Of a DNA stretch of 64,000 bases, positions 17,563 to 25,556 are shown one piece after another. The position numbers were made by a program, and so were the translations under genes. Source of the stretch: Pontibacillus yanchengensis (GTDB lineage: Bacteria; Bacillota; Bacilli; Bacillales; BH030062); contig NZ_WMEU01000006.1 in NCBI RefSeq assembly GCF_009856295.1, positions 1 through 64,000 on the forward strand. Direction: 5' to 3'. The first letter of the stretch is position 1. Every line of letters starts with the position of its first letter. Under the pieces are notes generated by a model that had not been told where the DNA came from, did not search any database, and worked only from the letters and a program-made list of their open reading frames with translations.

Positions 17563-17629
17563 ATACATAATTATCTCGATTTCAAGTCTTCCAGTTTAGG
17601 GCGCGATTCTTTAATAAGAATTCGCGTCT
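17563..17629 (+). repeat. Array repeat (type A)
   Basis: TTATCTCGATTTCAAGTC, TTAGGGCGC, GATTCTTTAATAAGAA, TTCGCGTCTGATTAAG. From the AGGGCGC box onward it is almost identical to the repeat at 22628; to the left of that box the two differ. Confidence 0.88.
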
Positions 17630-17695
17630 GATTAAGAAGTGGTGTACTTTGCCAGGATTGTTTAAGAATAATTTTATCTGGAATGTGGTGTGAAG

Positions 17696-17990
17696 ATGAA
17701 AAGAGTATTTGGGGAAAAAATTAATAGAACTGACTATGAAACCAGAAAAGGTGTTTATGCAGTTATTTTCAATTCCAAAAAAGATAAGGTGATGACTGTT
17801 CAAAATGGAAGAGGTCATCATTTTTTACCTGGTGGCGGAATTGAAAATGATGAAAGTCACTTCAAATGCCTTGAGAGAGATGTTAGAAGAAACATGTTAC
17901 AAGGCATTCATTGGTTCCTACATTGGCAATGCAATGAGATAACAGGGGTATATCTACCGCTCAAAGCGATTTGATCACCGTAATAGAAAT
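17696..17990 (+). pseudogene. Broken copy of a Nudix hydrolase cassette
   Basis: The first about 60 codons match the intact Nudix gene at 22759 almost base for base. Near 17880 two bases are missing (GAGAGATG against GAGAGAGATG), shifting the frame inside the Nudix box right after the residues LE of CLE-RE. The match continues out of frame to about 17941 (AATGCAATGAGAT) and then stops. It is therefore a duplicated, frameshifted and 3'-truncated cassette. Confidence 0.85.
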
Positions 17991-18084
17991 GGAAACTTAG
18001 GGTTTGTTTCAATAATAGTTGACGCAATAAAGCGTTGAGCAATAGATAAAACATTTTAAATCACCATTTCTTTTATTAGGGCTT

Positions 18085-18145
18085 TATGAAATTACCTTGA
18101 ATTCAACTCTTCCGTATTTGAGCGCTTTTTTGAAAAAAGGGTGTG
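18085..18145 (+). repeat. Array repeat
   Basis: AAATTACCTTGAATTCAACTC, TTTGAGCGC, then CTTTTTTGAAAAAAGGGTG, a short A/T-rich hairpin. Confidence 0.8.
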
Positions 18146-18255
18146 CAATCTCAATCAAAAGTTGTATATAATCTCATTCTATTGTTCATATTTTTTTTAT
18201 TGCCACAAATGTATTATTAATGGCAACTTATAAATGAATTTTGGAGGGATTAGCC

Positions 18256-18939
18256 TTGGAAATTAGTCAGGTCATTTTGAAAACTAAAGATCTTGAAAGT
18301 ATGAAAGAGTTTTATACTGAAATTCTTGCAATGTCTTTAACAGAGCATAACAAAGATTCTTTTCAAATTGCAGTTGGATCTAGCCAGCTTAAATTTTCAT
18401 CAAGGGATGTAGAAGGAGATCCTTTCTATCATTTTGCTTTTAATATACCTTCAAACCAGTTTAAGGAAGCTAAAACTTGGATTAGAAATAAAGTTAGTTT
18501 AAATTATGAGGATGGAGAAGATGAAGCGGAATTTTCACATCTGCCTGCACAATCTTTTTACTTTTATGATCCTGCTGGAAATATAGTCGAGTTTATCTCT
18601 AGGCATTCAATTGCTAATAATAAGGTTCACCCCTTCTCACCAAACAGTATTCAAAATATAAGTGAAATAAGTCTTACTGTGGAGGATCCTATTAAAATCG
18701 GTTATAAGTTATTAGCCATAGGTATTAAAGAGCGTGATAACTACGAATTAAGTGAAAGTTCACTGAATTTTATGGGTGACAATTCTACTGGATCATATCT
18801 CCTTTTAATAAAACCAGGTAGAAGATGGATATTTTCTGATAAAATCTCTGTTATTCATCCAATTTACATAAAGGTAAGTAATAATGTTGAAATAGAAGTG
18901 AATGACAAGAATGAGGTAGTATGTAGTCAACAGTTATAA
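18256..18939 (+). CDS. VOC (glyoxalase/bleomycin-resistance fold) protein
   Basis: 227 residues from TTG 18256; GGAGGG (18243-18248) fixes that start. Two repeated beta-alpha-beta-beta-beta modules: the first has VILKTKDLESMKEFYTEILAM and later YFYDPAGNIVEFI, the standard VOC ending with a metal-ligand Glu; the second begins about residue 133 (ISEISLTVEDPIKIGYKLL) and is weaker. VOC proteins include glyoxalases, dioxygenases and antibiotic-binding or thiol-transfer enzymes; which applies is unknown. Single cassette gene. Confidence 0.8.
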   Translation: MEISQVILKTKDLESMKEFYTEILAMSLTEHNKDSFQIAVGSSQLKFSSRDVEGDPFYHFAFNIPSNQFKEAKTWIRNKVSLNYEDGEDEAEFSHLPAQSFYFYDPAGNIVEFISRHSIANNKVHPFSPNSIQNISEISLTVEDPIKIGYKLLAIGIKERDNYELSESSLNFMGDNSTGSYLLLIKPGRRWIFSDKISVIHPIYIKVSNNVEIEVNDKNEVVCSQQL

Positions 18940-18946
18940 AAAACAT

Positions 18947-19005
18947 AACTAAGTTATTCCACATAAGGGCGCGATTCTTAAATAAGAATTCGCGTTTTTT
19001 TTAAC
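18947..19005 (+). repeat. Array repeat (core eroded, type A right half intact)
   Basis: AAGTTATTCCACATAAGGGCGC, then GATTCTTAAATAAGAATTCG and a T-run. The CTCGAATTCAAG part is lost but the box and hairpin are intact. Confidence 0.7.
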
Positions 19006-19173
19006 TTTTGAAAACGATAAGTTGGAATAATTCTCCAATATAATTAGTTAATTATGTTAAAATAATTGCAGATTGTGAATAGTTGATCTTAAACTCTAGG
19101 TTAATTAAATTTCGAATTAGCCTGTGAAACATGTGTATAATCAATTCGTCTAATGATTGGGGGGGAGTGTTTT

Positions 19174-19405
19174 TTGAAAAAAATATATTTTATACTCTTA
19201 AGTTTAACATTTGTATTGCTTATGACAGGGTGTGGTTTAAAAGCAAAGTCACTTACCGAATTTTATGAAAAAGATTTAGCAGGCGTGTCTAAAATAGTTT
19301 GTTTTTCTTCCGGAATAAATTTTATATCTTTTATCTCATCTAGAAATGAATTTATTTTCTGTTTATCAGTAACTGTTCTTTCGTAGCCTGTATTTCCGTC
19401 AACAA
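19174..19405 (+). pseudogene. Lipoprotein gene with an inverted 3' segment
   Basis: TTG 19174 (after GGGGGGGAG) starts a lipoprotein: LLMTGC lipobox, then a short mature part up to AGVSKIV. From about 19291 the + strand frame turns into Cys/Phe/Ser-rich nonsense, but the minus strand of 19291-19405 reads IVDGNTGYERTVTDKQKINS and continues FLDEIKDIKFIPEEKQT, which is exactly the kind of sequence found in sister lipoproteins (compare VTIDDKEFIDELVKELDNAK at 20560). I infer that about 115 bases were inverted in place, after which the rest was lost. Confidence 0.7.
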
Positions 19406-19532
19406 TTTGGGCGCTAAACTGGAGTAATCAGTAAATAAAAAAACCGCAAAATATGCAATGTTTTATACAAAGCTCTTATTTTGCAGTCTCTTTTAATATG
19501 CAATATACATATTGTCATTTCATATTTTATCT
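19398..19532 (+). repeat. Array repeat, right part only (long type C)
   Basis: TTTGGGCGCTAAACTGGAG then the long hairpin with ACCGCAAAATATGC and CATTTCATA, closely matching 15790-15892. The core to its left is missing, consistent with the inversion of the preceding gene end. Confidence 0.75.
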
Positions 19533-19570
19533 CTTTATACTACTTCTCTACTGTAACTTCATTATCTTAT

Positions 19571-19606
19571 ATTAAAATCTCAAATTCAACTCTTCCGCAA
19601 CCCAGT
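19571..19606 (+). repeat. Array repeat (eroded)
   Basis: TTAAAATCTCAAATTCAACTC then TTCCGCAACCC; core recognisable, GGGCGC absent. Confidence 0.5.
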
Positions 19607-19614
19607 TGAAAAAA

Positions 19615-20157
19615 TTAAACCTGTTGCTTTTTAAAGAAATTCATTATTAATTTTAAAATGATACCCAATAAAACATAAGTAATAAATGAATAGAAAATAT
19701 TCCAATTTATATACTCATAAACTTCCATCCATCTATAAAACCCTTCAAATAATACTCCAACTACTCCAAATATTATAGTTGCAATTAAATACTTTTTCCA
19801 TGAACTAAAATGTTGGTATATTAGAATGTACACTGAAGGAAGAATAAAATTAGTTGATACAAAAAAGGAGGGGAAAATTGGTAATAAACTTGTAGGATAA
19901 CCAGTCAATACATAATTTGTAGTGATTGTATCTATAATTACACCCATATAGACAGTTATACCTCCTAAAGTTAATAACTCAAATAAGCGTTTTTTATCAA
20001 TTAATTTCCACAGAACAAAAATACTAATAATATTTAGTATTATAATCGCCCACCAAGAAAAATGAAAAAGATTGTTATTAAACCAATATACATTATATTG
20101 CTCAATTAATTTTTCTCTAAGATTTATTATATCTTCCCATGTTGGATGTTGTTTCAT
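19615..20157 (-). CDS. CBO0543-like multi-helix membrane protein
   Basis: 180 residues, ATG after AAAGGAGAAAAAT on the minus strand. Five hydrophobic helices, an N-terminal amphipathic segment (WEDIINLREKLIEQYNVYWF) and the late phrase LFEGFYRWMEVYEYINWN, typical of the CBO0543 family of Bacillus membrane proteins of unknown role. It opposes the array direction and so must have its own promoter. Confidence 0.65.
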   Translation of the reverse strand: MKQHPTWEDIINLREKLIEQYNVYWFNNNLFHFSWWAIIILNIISIFVLWKLIDKKRLFELLTLGGITVYMGVIIDTITTNYVLTGYPTSLLPIFPSFFVSTNFILPSVYILIYQHFSSWKKYLIATIIFGVVGVLFEGFYRWMEVYEYINWNIFYSFITYVLLGIILKLIMNFFKKQQV

Positions 20158-20305
20158 TATTTTTCTCCTTTATTTTTGATATTAATATCTTTACCAACAC
20201 CCTTTTCTTTATTACAATTTTAACAAACAACATAATCTTGCCCTTATGGATTCTAAACTGGTTATTACATTGTTTATACATAAGAGGGGAAATAATAAAG
20301 GGGTA

Positions 20306-20412
20306 TTAAAGTAACGGGGGCTATAGTGGAAAATCATATTTGCAAGTTATCTCGAATTCAAGTCTTCCTGATAAGGGCGCGATTCTGAAATAAGAATTCG
20401 CGTCTTTTTAAG
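20306..20412 (+). repeat. Array repeat (full, type A)
   Basis: AAAGTAACGGGGGCTATAGTGG box, GTTATCTCGAATTCAAGTC, GATAAGGGCGC, GATTCTGAAATAAGAATTCG and CGTCTTTTT. One of the best-preserved copies. Confidence 0.92.
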
Positions 20413-20445
20413 TGTGGTAAAAAGAAAATAAATCTCATAATTATA

Positions 20446-20498
20446 TTGGATATTTATGTTAAGATGTATTGGGATTTAGAATAGTATTCTTCAAATTA
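20446..20498 (+). promoter_or_regulatory. Cassette leader box
   Basis: TATTGGATATTTATGTTAAG, ATGTATTGGGATTTAGA, then GTATTCTTCAAATTATGG. Closely matches the leader at 23330; candidate promoter with an extended -10 (TATGTTAAGAT). Confidence 0.5.
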
Positions 20499-20559
20499 TG
20501 GTGGGATCGGTGGACAAAGTTTTGAAACCTAAAACTTCCGTTTATGTAAGGAGGAAAGT

Positions 20560-20943
20560 TTGTTGATAAAAGCTAAATTAATTTCTGTGCTTCTATTATT
20601 ACCTTTCATTTTAATAGGGTGTCAAAATAATAATCTTCATTTAAGTAAAGATGTTTCCAATATTGAGGTTTATAAGTGGAACAGTGAAGAATTGGTCGTT
20701 ACTATTGATGATAAAGAATTTATTGATGAACTTGTAAAGGAATTAGATAATGCTAAAACAGGTTCCACAGCAAATATGGATTTTGAATCACCTGACTTCG
20801 AATTACACTTTAAAAATGAGAATGAAACACTACTTGAAATAGGTTATTACAAAAAAGTGATGAACTTAGATGTAGAGGGTAGATATTGGGATTATAGTGA
20901 AGATACTATGTATAACGTGGAACTTCAGTTACCAATTGATTAA
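20560..20943 (+). CDS. Short lipoprotein
   Basis: 127 residues from TTG 20560 or the next TTG (20563), after AAGGAGG. Lipobox ILIGC (Cys about residue 21). The mature part has VTIDDKEFIDELVKELDNAK, then DFELHFKNENETLLEIGYY: a strand-helix-strand-strand domain that recurs in the array lipoproteins at 16692, 19174 (inverted piece) and 25557. Function unknown. Confidence 0.72.
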   Translation: MLIKAKLISVLLLLPFILIGCQNNNLHLSKDVSNIEVYKWNSEELVVTIDDKEFIDELVKELDNAKTGSTANMDFESPDFELHFKNENETLLEIGYYKKVMNLDVEGRYWDYSEDTMYNVELQLPID

Positions 20944-20955
20944 CTTTATACTCTC

Positions 20956-21062
20956 CAAGTAACGTTGCGAAGTTGAATAGTAAGTTAATTATCTCGAAAT
21001 CAAGTCTTCAAGATTTGGGCGCTTATCTGGCACAAGGATCAGCCCCCAATTTTGAAGAACAG
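20956..21062 (+). repeat. Array repeat
   Basis: CAAGTAACGTTGCGAAGTTG box, ATTATCTCGAAATCAAGTC, TTTGGGCGC, then CTTATCTGGCACAAGGATC and AGCCCCC. Confidence 0.82.
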
Positions 21063-21165
21063 GGCATACTATTTAACAATTTTTGGGGCCATTAACACAT
21101 TATTTAATGTTTTGCCTTTATTATAGTTTTGTAATCTTTTCGTCTGGTATCTATATAGTAACAAT

Positions 21166-21273
21166 ATGAAAAAATAACAACTATAGAATTATTCCAATCA
21201 TCTTTATGATCATTACAGCGCTGTTCACGATCTATCTTTTTTTACATGCTTTGTGGGGGAATAATTTGAGTTA
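21166..21273 (+). pseudogene. Remnant of a small membrane peptide
   Basis: ATGAAAAAATAAC opens at 21166 and closes at once; one base out of phase the sequence reads RIIPIIFMIITALFTIYLFL to TAG at 21271-21273. This looks like a single-helix peptide gene broken by a frameshift in its A-run. Confidence 0.35.
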
Positions 21274-21399
21274 GCTGAAGACTGGTAACGACAAATGTGA
21301 TGCCTGACACTTCTCGTTCTTTGTCGATTTCGACATATTTCTGATGGCAAAGGCACCTTTATTTTTGGTACATTACTTTTAAAGGAGCTGTATTTAAGG

Positions 21400-22548
21400 A
21401 TGGAGGAAAATAAATTTTTGAAATTAATTGGTGGTAAAACCTTTTTTTACATATTAGCTTTCTTTCTTCTTGTTGGAATAACCATTTATATATACACTAA
21501 AATTTCATTTATCTTTTATCCACTAGAGGTCATTTTATCTACTATAGTACCTCCAATAATCCTGGCATTCATAGCCTACTATTTATTTAATCCAATTGTA
21601 GACTTGCTCGAGAGATTACGGATTAAAAGAATTTGGGGAGTAATCATTCTTATTCTAGGTTTTAGTGGTGCTTTAACTGGAATTATCTTGTTAACTGCTC
21701 CATCTATCGAAGCGCAGATTAAAGATTTAGTTCAAACCTTTCCTGATTATCTAAAACAGCTAGGAGATACGATGACTCAATGGGTACAAAGTTCATTTTT
21801 AGGTCCATATTATGATGATGGTTATAACTGGGTAATGGAAAGGTTAAGTGAATTGCCACAATTAATTGGAACTTATATTTCTAATGGTTTTCAAGGGGTA
21901 CAGAATGTCGCTAGTACGATTACAAATACGATTGTGTCCATTGTAACCTTTCCATTTATCTTATTTTTCTTATTAAAGGATGGTAAAAGGTTTCAACGTT
22001 TTACCATTAAATTATTTCCACCGAAATTTAGAGATGATACGAAACAGATCTTAACTAATATTGATATTCAAGTTGGGTCATATATCCAAGGGCAGATTAT
22101 TGTCGCTACTGTTATTGGAATTCTATTATTCATTGGTTACCTTATCATAGGTCTTGATTATGCATTTACATTAGCAATTATCGCCGCAGTAACAAGTGTT
22201 GTACCTTATTTAGGACCAACAATTGCAATTATTCCAGCTGCTATCATTGCAATTGTTAGCTCCCCATTTATGTTTTTAAAGCTAGTAATTGTATGGATCG
22301 CAGTCCAATTTTTAGAAGGGAATTTCGTTTCTCCGAATATCATGGGTAGAACTATGAAAATTCATCCATTAACGATCATCCTTGTTTTAATGATTGCGGG
22401 TAATTTATTTGGTGTTGTCGGTGTGATTCTTGGTATTCCGGGCTATGCAATCGTAAAGGTAATTGGTTCTTATCTTTTCTATAAGTTTAAGAAACGATAT
22501 AACCAGTATTACGGGGAAGACCGTGGATATTATGAAATGGAAGAGTAA
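21400..22548 (+). CDS. AI-2E/PerM-family transporter
   Basis: 382 residues with eight predicted helices: two at the N-terminus, one at about 75-95, then after a long amphipathic region the membrane core with FPFILFFLLKDGKRFQRF near residue 190, GSYIQGQIIVATVIGILLFIG, and the family's closing YLGPTIAIIPAAIIAI and GIPGYAIVKVI segments. The AI-2E (formerly UPF0118) family includes autoinducer exporters and Na+/H+ antiporters. By far the largest cargo gene in the array apart from the intron. It may be the chromosomal kind of gene caught in the array. Confidence 0.9.
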   Translation: MEENKFLKLIGGKTFFYILAFFLLVGITIYIYTKISFIFYPLEVILSTIVPPIILAFIAYYLFNPIVDLLERLRIKRIWGVIILILGFSGALTGIILLTAPSIEAQIKDLVQTFPDYLKQLGDTMTQWVQSSFLGPYYDDGYNWVMERLSELPQLIGTYISNGFQGVQNVASTITNTIVSIVTFPFILFFLLKDGKRFQRFTIKLFPPKFRDDTKQILTNIDIQVGSYIQGQIIVATVIGILLFIGYLIIGLDYAFTLAIIAAVTSVVPYLGPTIAIIPAAIIAIVSSPFMFLKLVIVWIAVQFLEGNFVSPNIMGRTMKIHPLTIILVLMIAGNLFGVVGVILGIPGYAIVKVIGSYLFYKFKKRYNQYYGEDRGYYEMEE

Positions 22549-22627
22549 TTATGGTTTTTAAGTTAATTAATAGATCCAGCGGTTCATATATACCAAATCA
22601 ACAAAGTTTTTTGTTTAAGAATGTTTT

Positions 22628-22692
22628 AGCAAGTTATCTCGAATTGAAGTGTTCCGTTTAAGGGCGCGATTCTTTAATAAGAATTCGCGTCT
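22628..22692 (+). repeat. Array repeat (type A)
   Basis: GTTATCTCGAATTGAAGTG, TTAAGGGCGC, GATTCTTTAATAAGAA, TTCGCGTCTGATTAAG. Right of AGGGCGC it is nearly identical to the repeat at 17563. Confidence 0.9.
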
Positions 22693-22758
22693 GATTAAGA
22701 AGTGTTGTACTTTGCCAGGATTGTTTAAGAATAATTTTAACTGGAATGTGGTGTGAAG

Positions 22759-23199
22759 ATGAAAAGAGTATTTGGGGAAAAAATTAATAGAACTGACTAT
22801 GAAACCAGAAAAGGTGTTTATGCAGTTATTTTCAATTCCAAAAAAGATAAGGTGATGACTGTTCAAAATGGAAGAGGTCATCATTTTTTACCTGGTGGCG
22901 GAATTGAAAATGATGAAAGTCACTTCAAATGCCTTGAGAGAGAGATGTTAGAAGAAACAGGTTACAAGGCATTCATTGGTTCCTACATTGGCAATGCAAT
23001 GAGATTTTTCCAATCAACCAAAGGTGAATCACTACTAAGTGACGGTTATTTTTACTTGGCAAATTTATCTAATAAAGTGCAAGAACCAATTGAAGATGAC
23101 CATTACATAGAATGGATAGATATAGATGGTGCGAAAAAACCTCTATTCCATGAACATCATTATTGGGCAGTAAAAAAAGGTTTAGTTTTATTCCAATAA
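22759..23199 (+). CDS. Nudix hydrolase
   Basis: 146 residues from ATG 22759. The Nudix box is complete at residues 47-69 (GGIENDE, then CLEREMLEETGY): G-x5-E-x7-R-E-U-x-E-E-x-G-U, which binds metal and hydrolyses nucleoside diphosphates linked to another moiety. Small standalone Nudix proteins sanitise damaged nucleotides or cleave sugar nucleotides; the substrate is unknown. A broken duplicate with the same leader and repeat end lies at 17696, 5.06 kb upstream. Confidence 0.9.
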   Translation: MKRVFGEKINRTDYETRKGVYAVIFNSKKDKVMTVQNGRGHHFLPGGGIENDESHFKCLEREMLEETGYKAFIGSYIGNAMRFFQSTKGESLLSDGYFYLANLSNKVQEPIEDDHYIEWIDIDGAKKPLFHEHHYWAVKKGLVLFQ

Positions 23200-23204
23200 C
23201 TGTT

Positions 23205-23296
23205 GCTTTAATTGAACAACATATTAGTAAATTATCTCGAAACCAAGTCTTCAGCAATCGGGCGCGATTCTTTAATAAGAATCCGCGTCTTTTTAA
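23205..23296 (+). repeat. Array repeat (type A)
   Basis: TTTAATTGAACAACATATTAG, AATTATCTCGAAACCAAGTC, CGGGCGC, GATTCTTTAATAAGAA, TCCGCGTCTTTTT. Confidence 0.88.
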
Positions 23297-23329
23297 GTTT
23301 GATAAAAAGGTTTAATAAATCCCACAAGT

Positions 23330-23405
23330 TATATTGGATATTTATGTTAAAATGTATGGAGATTTAGAGGTGGTGTTCTTCAACTAACGAGGCAGTAATG
23401 TTTAA
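23330..23405 (+). promoter_or_regulatory. Cassette leader box
   Basis: TATTGGATATTTATGTTAAA, ATGTATGGAGATTTAGA, then GTTCTTCAACTAACGAGGCAG. Best example of the two-part leader; TATGTTAAAAT is a plausible extended -10 element. Confidence 0.5.
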
Positions 23406-23458
23406 GTACAAGTAAACAATTCATAAAAGGTTCTTGTGAAAGATATGGAGGGAATTTA

Positions 23459-23797
23459 ATGAAAATACGTTTGTTAATAATTCTTTCTTTAATGATATTG
23501 TTTTCAGGCTGTTCATCTGATAATTATCCAGATTTAATGCCGAACAAACACGGTGATTACTCTGTTCTCTGGATAAAGGATAATGGTGGAGGATATAACG
23601 AGTATCCTTTGGTTTTTAATAAAGTAAATAAAGTTACATCTATTATTAGTTTGGAAGAAGCGAAAGATGAATATCCTAAATTAAGCCTAATAAAGCAACC
23701 TGCTTTTATTATATTTAACGAGAATGGAATCGTATTAAAAACTTACATTAAGGAAGAAGCGATAGAATTCTTAGAAGAAAACTATAATGATAAGTAA
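23459..23797 (+). CDS. Short lipoprotein
   Basis: 112 residues, ATG after TATGGAGGG. Lipobox LFSGCS (Cys about residue 19). The mature domain ends with KQPAFIIFNENGIVLKTYI followed by a helix, a thioredoxin-like ending also visible in the lipoprotein at 24280 (YPFYIVVSRNGLEI). No catalytic CxxC is present. Function unknown. Confidence 0.68.
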   Translation: MKIRLLIILSLMILFSGCSSDNYPDLMPNKHGDYSVLWIKDNGGGYNEYPLVFNKVNKVTSIISLEEAKDEYPKLSLIKQPAFIIFNENGIVLKTYIKEEAIEFLEENYNDK

Positions 23798-23820
23798 ATG
23801 ATTAGGCTTACGGGTGCTTA

Positions 23821-24078
23821 TCTTTAGGTTCTTTACATAAAATAGGTTCTTATTATGGTGAAAAATTTCATGAAAATGGTGAACCGATATATAGACCTGA
23901 ATATGAAAAAGAAACAACCCACTTCATTGATGATTGGAAAGTAACTCATAGGCTCGCAAAAATAAGAATGATATTAACAGAAAAATTTGATGCTACACTT
24001 GGGGATGACGATATGGATGACTTGGAAAGAGCAATGGAAAGTCTGAGATATTGGTCTAAACCAAGTGATAAAACATAA
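23821..24078 (+). pseudogene. Truncated gene lacking its start
   Basis: 85 codons read in frame to TAA 24076-24078 with a clearly protein-like composition (HKIGSYYGEKFHENGEPIYR, later DDDMDDLERAMESLRYW) but no start or ribosome site; it begins just after a hairpin-box fragment (TTACGGGTGC, 23811). I take it as the 3' part of a cassette gene whose 5' end was lost in a recombination or deletion. Family not recognised. Confidence 0.5.
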
Positions 24079-24094
24079 AAACTCATTTTTCTTA

Positions 24095-24200
24095 TTCAAC
24101 GAACGGGTGCTATAGTTGAAGATCAAAATAATGATTATCTCGAATTCAAGTTTTCCGCTTTAGGGCGCTAACCTGGAACAAAGAAGGTGACGTCCTTTAA
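24095..24200 (+). repeat. Array repeat (full, type B right half)
   Basis: TTCAACGAACGGGTGCTATA and GTTGAAGATC form the left hairpin (arms TTCAAC/GTTGAA), then ATTATCTCGAATTCAAG, TTTAGGGCGC, TAACCTGGAACAAAG. Confidence 0.92.
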
Positions 24201-24279
24201 TTTTGATTTTTCTTCTTAATATAAATTAACCAAACTGGTGTATATGTTAAAACGTACCATTTTTAGGAGTTATAAGGAG

Positions 24280-24678
24280 GTGCTATTCTCTATCAAAAAA
24301 ATATTTCTTTTATTCATGTTAGTATTTATTTTGGCAGGGTGTAACAACCTTCATAAGGAATCAATTTCATATTCTCAAAAAGAACTATTAGAAAGATATA
24401 CAGATATGGCTGAAGATGGTTATGCAATAAACTATTTTTATGAAAAAGAATCAAATCTTCCTAGTGATATATGGGATTTACATAAGTATGAAAAATGGTC
24501 AAGGTTGAGCCTGCATGGTAGTGAAAAGTCAGATAGAATTAATATGTACAAAGAAGCATTTAATAAATCTGAGTACCCTTTTTATATTGTTGTATCAAGA
24601 AACGGATTAGAAATACAGACTACCTCAGTTAAAAAAGTTGTTCAGTTTTTTGAGAGGAATGGCGGACAAGTAAAGTAA
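24280..24678 (+). CDS. Short lipoprotein
   Basis: About 132 residues from GTG 24280, which lies 11 bases after TTAGGAG; a longer frame back to 24238 overlaps the leader (TATATGTTAAAAC, promoter-like). A second strong site, AAGGAGG (24274-24280), points instead to an ATC at 24292. Lipobox ILAGC, then an acidic/basic helical region and a C-terminal YPFYIVVSRNGLEIQTTS. Function unknown. Confidence 0.62.
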   Translation: MLFSIKKIFLLFMLVFILAGCNNLHKESISYSQKELLERYTDMAEDGYAINYFYEKESNLPSDIWDLHKYEKWSRLSLHGSEKSDRINMYKEAFNKSEYPFYIVVSRNGLEIQTTSVKKVVQFFERNGGQVK

Positions 24679-24679
24679 C

Positions 24680-24748
24680 CAATATCTCGAATTCAAGTAT
24701 TCAATATTTGAGCGCGATTCTATAATAAGGGTTTGCGTCTTTTTTTAC
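24680..24748 (+). repeat. Array repeat (type A)
   Basis: CCAATATCTCGAATTCAAG, TATTTGAGCGC, GATTCTATAATAAGGGTTTG, CGTCTTTTTTT. Confidence 0.88.
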
Positions 24749-24832
24749 TTATAGAAATATGGGATAGGTAAAATTATTTCATAGTAGACTGAAAATGCGA
24801 AGTAAAGTACTGCAGGTATAAAAGAAAAAGAA

Positions 24833-24853
24833 AGCCCTCAAAAATGAGGGCTA
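24833..24853 (-). terminator. Terminator of the DUF1259 gene
   Basis: AGCCCTCA, AAAA, TGAGGGCT with an A/T-rich run on both sides, just after the stop codon of the minus-strand gene. Confidence 0.8.
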
Positions 24854-24858
24854 AGATA

Positions 24859-25248
24859 TTAAAATAAGCCTGCTTCTTTTGCAGCATCAAAACTATCTTT
24901 TGCAAAATTAAAAGGATTATCAATTTTTTCCCAGTGTATATACATTAACCTTGGTTCATCAAATAGCCAATGGTTATGGAGGGCCGTAACTATTATGCCT
25001 CTCTTTCGGAGGGCCGAAATAAATGGATTAATTTCCTTTTGGAGAATTACTGTTTCACCTAGGTTTAGTGTTCTTCCACCTTGTGGATTTTCAAATGATA
25101 ATGCAAATGGTAAAGATAATGGGGACCTTGTTCTTCTATTTAAGATGGATGCGTCGATGTTTCTTAGTCTCGAAACTACACATACTCCATCTGAAACTTG
25201 AGGAGCCCCACCAATAATTCTAGCTAATCTATCACAAGTTGATGCCAT
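24859..25248 (-). CDS. DUF1259 (LppY/LpqO-type) protein
   Basis: 129 residues, ATG on the minus strand after AAGGAGGTGAAAA. The C-terminal half carries the family signature: LRKRGIIVTALHNHWLFDEP followed by RLMYIHW, with the HNH of LHNHW as the conserved metal-like residues. DUF1259 proteins usually come as one or two domains in exported or cytoplasmic forms; role unknown. It opposes the array and has its own terminator. The 300 bases upstream (25249-25556) hold its promoter region and nothing else recognised. Confidence 0.85.
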   Translation of the reverse strand: MASTCDRLARIIGGAPQVSDGVCVVSRLRNIDASILNRRTRSPLSLPFALSFENPQGGRTLNLGETVILQKEINPFISALRKRGIIVTALHNHWLFDEPRLMYIHWEKIDNPFNFAKDSFDAAKEAGLF

Positions 25249-25556
25249 TATTTTTCACCTCCTTACACTGTCAAGTTATGCAAGGAGAATTAAGCTTGTA
25301 TAGGTATTAAACAATGTTTTACAAAAAAACAGACTAAATAATCATCATTTTAATAATGCATAGTTCGACGATTATAGGTCTTAACTTATATAAGACTATT
25401 AGGATTTTTTTCTGAATGGAATGTTTACTATTTTTCACTAATCAAATGGTGAATTATGTTGTGTTTAAGATTGAATAATTTTCTAACTGTCAGGAATGTA
25501 GAAGAATGAAATAGATTATTATGTTTTAAGAAATAAACTGTAAAAGGGGAGGTTTC

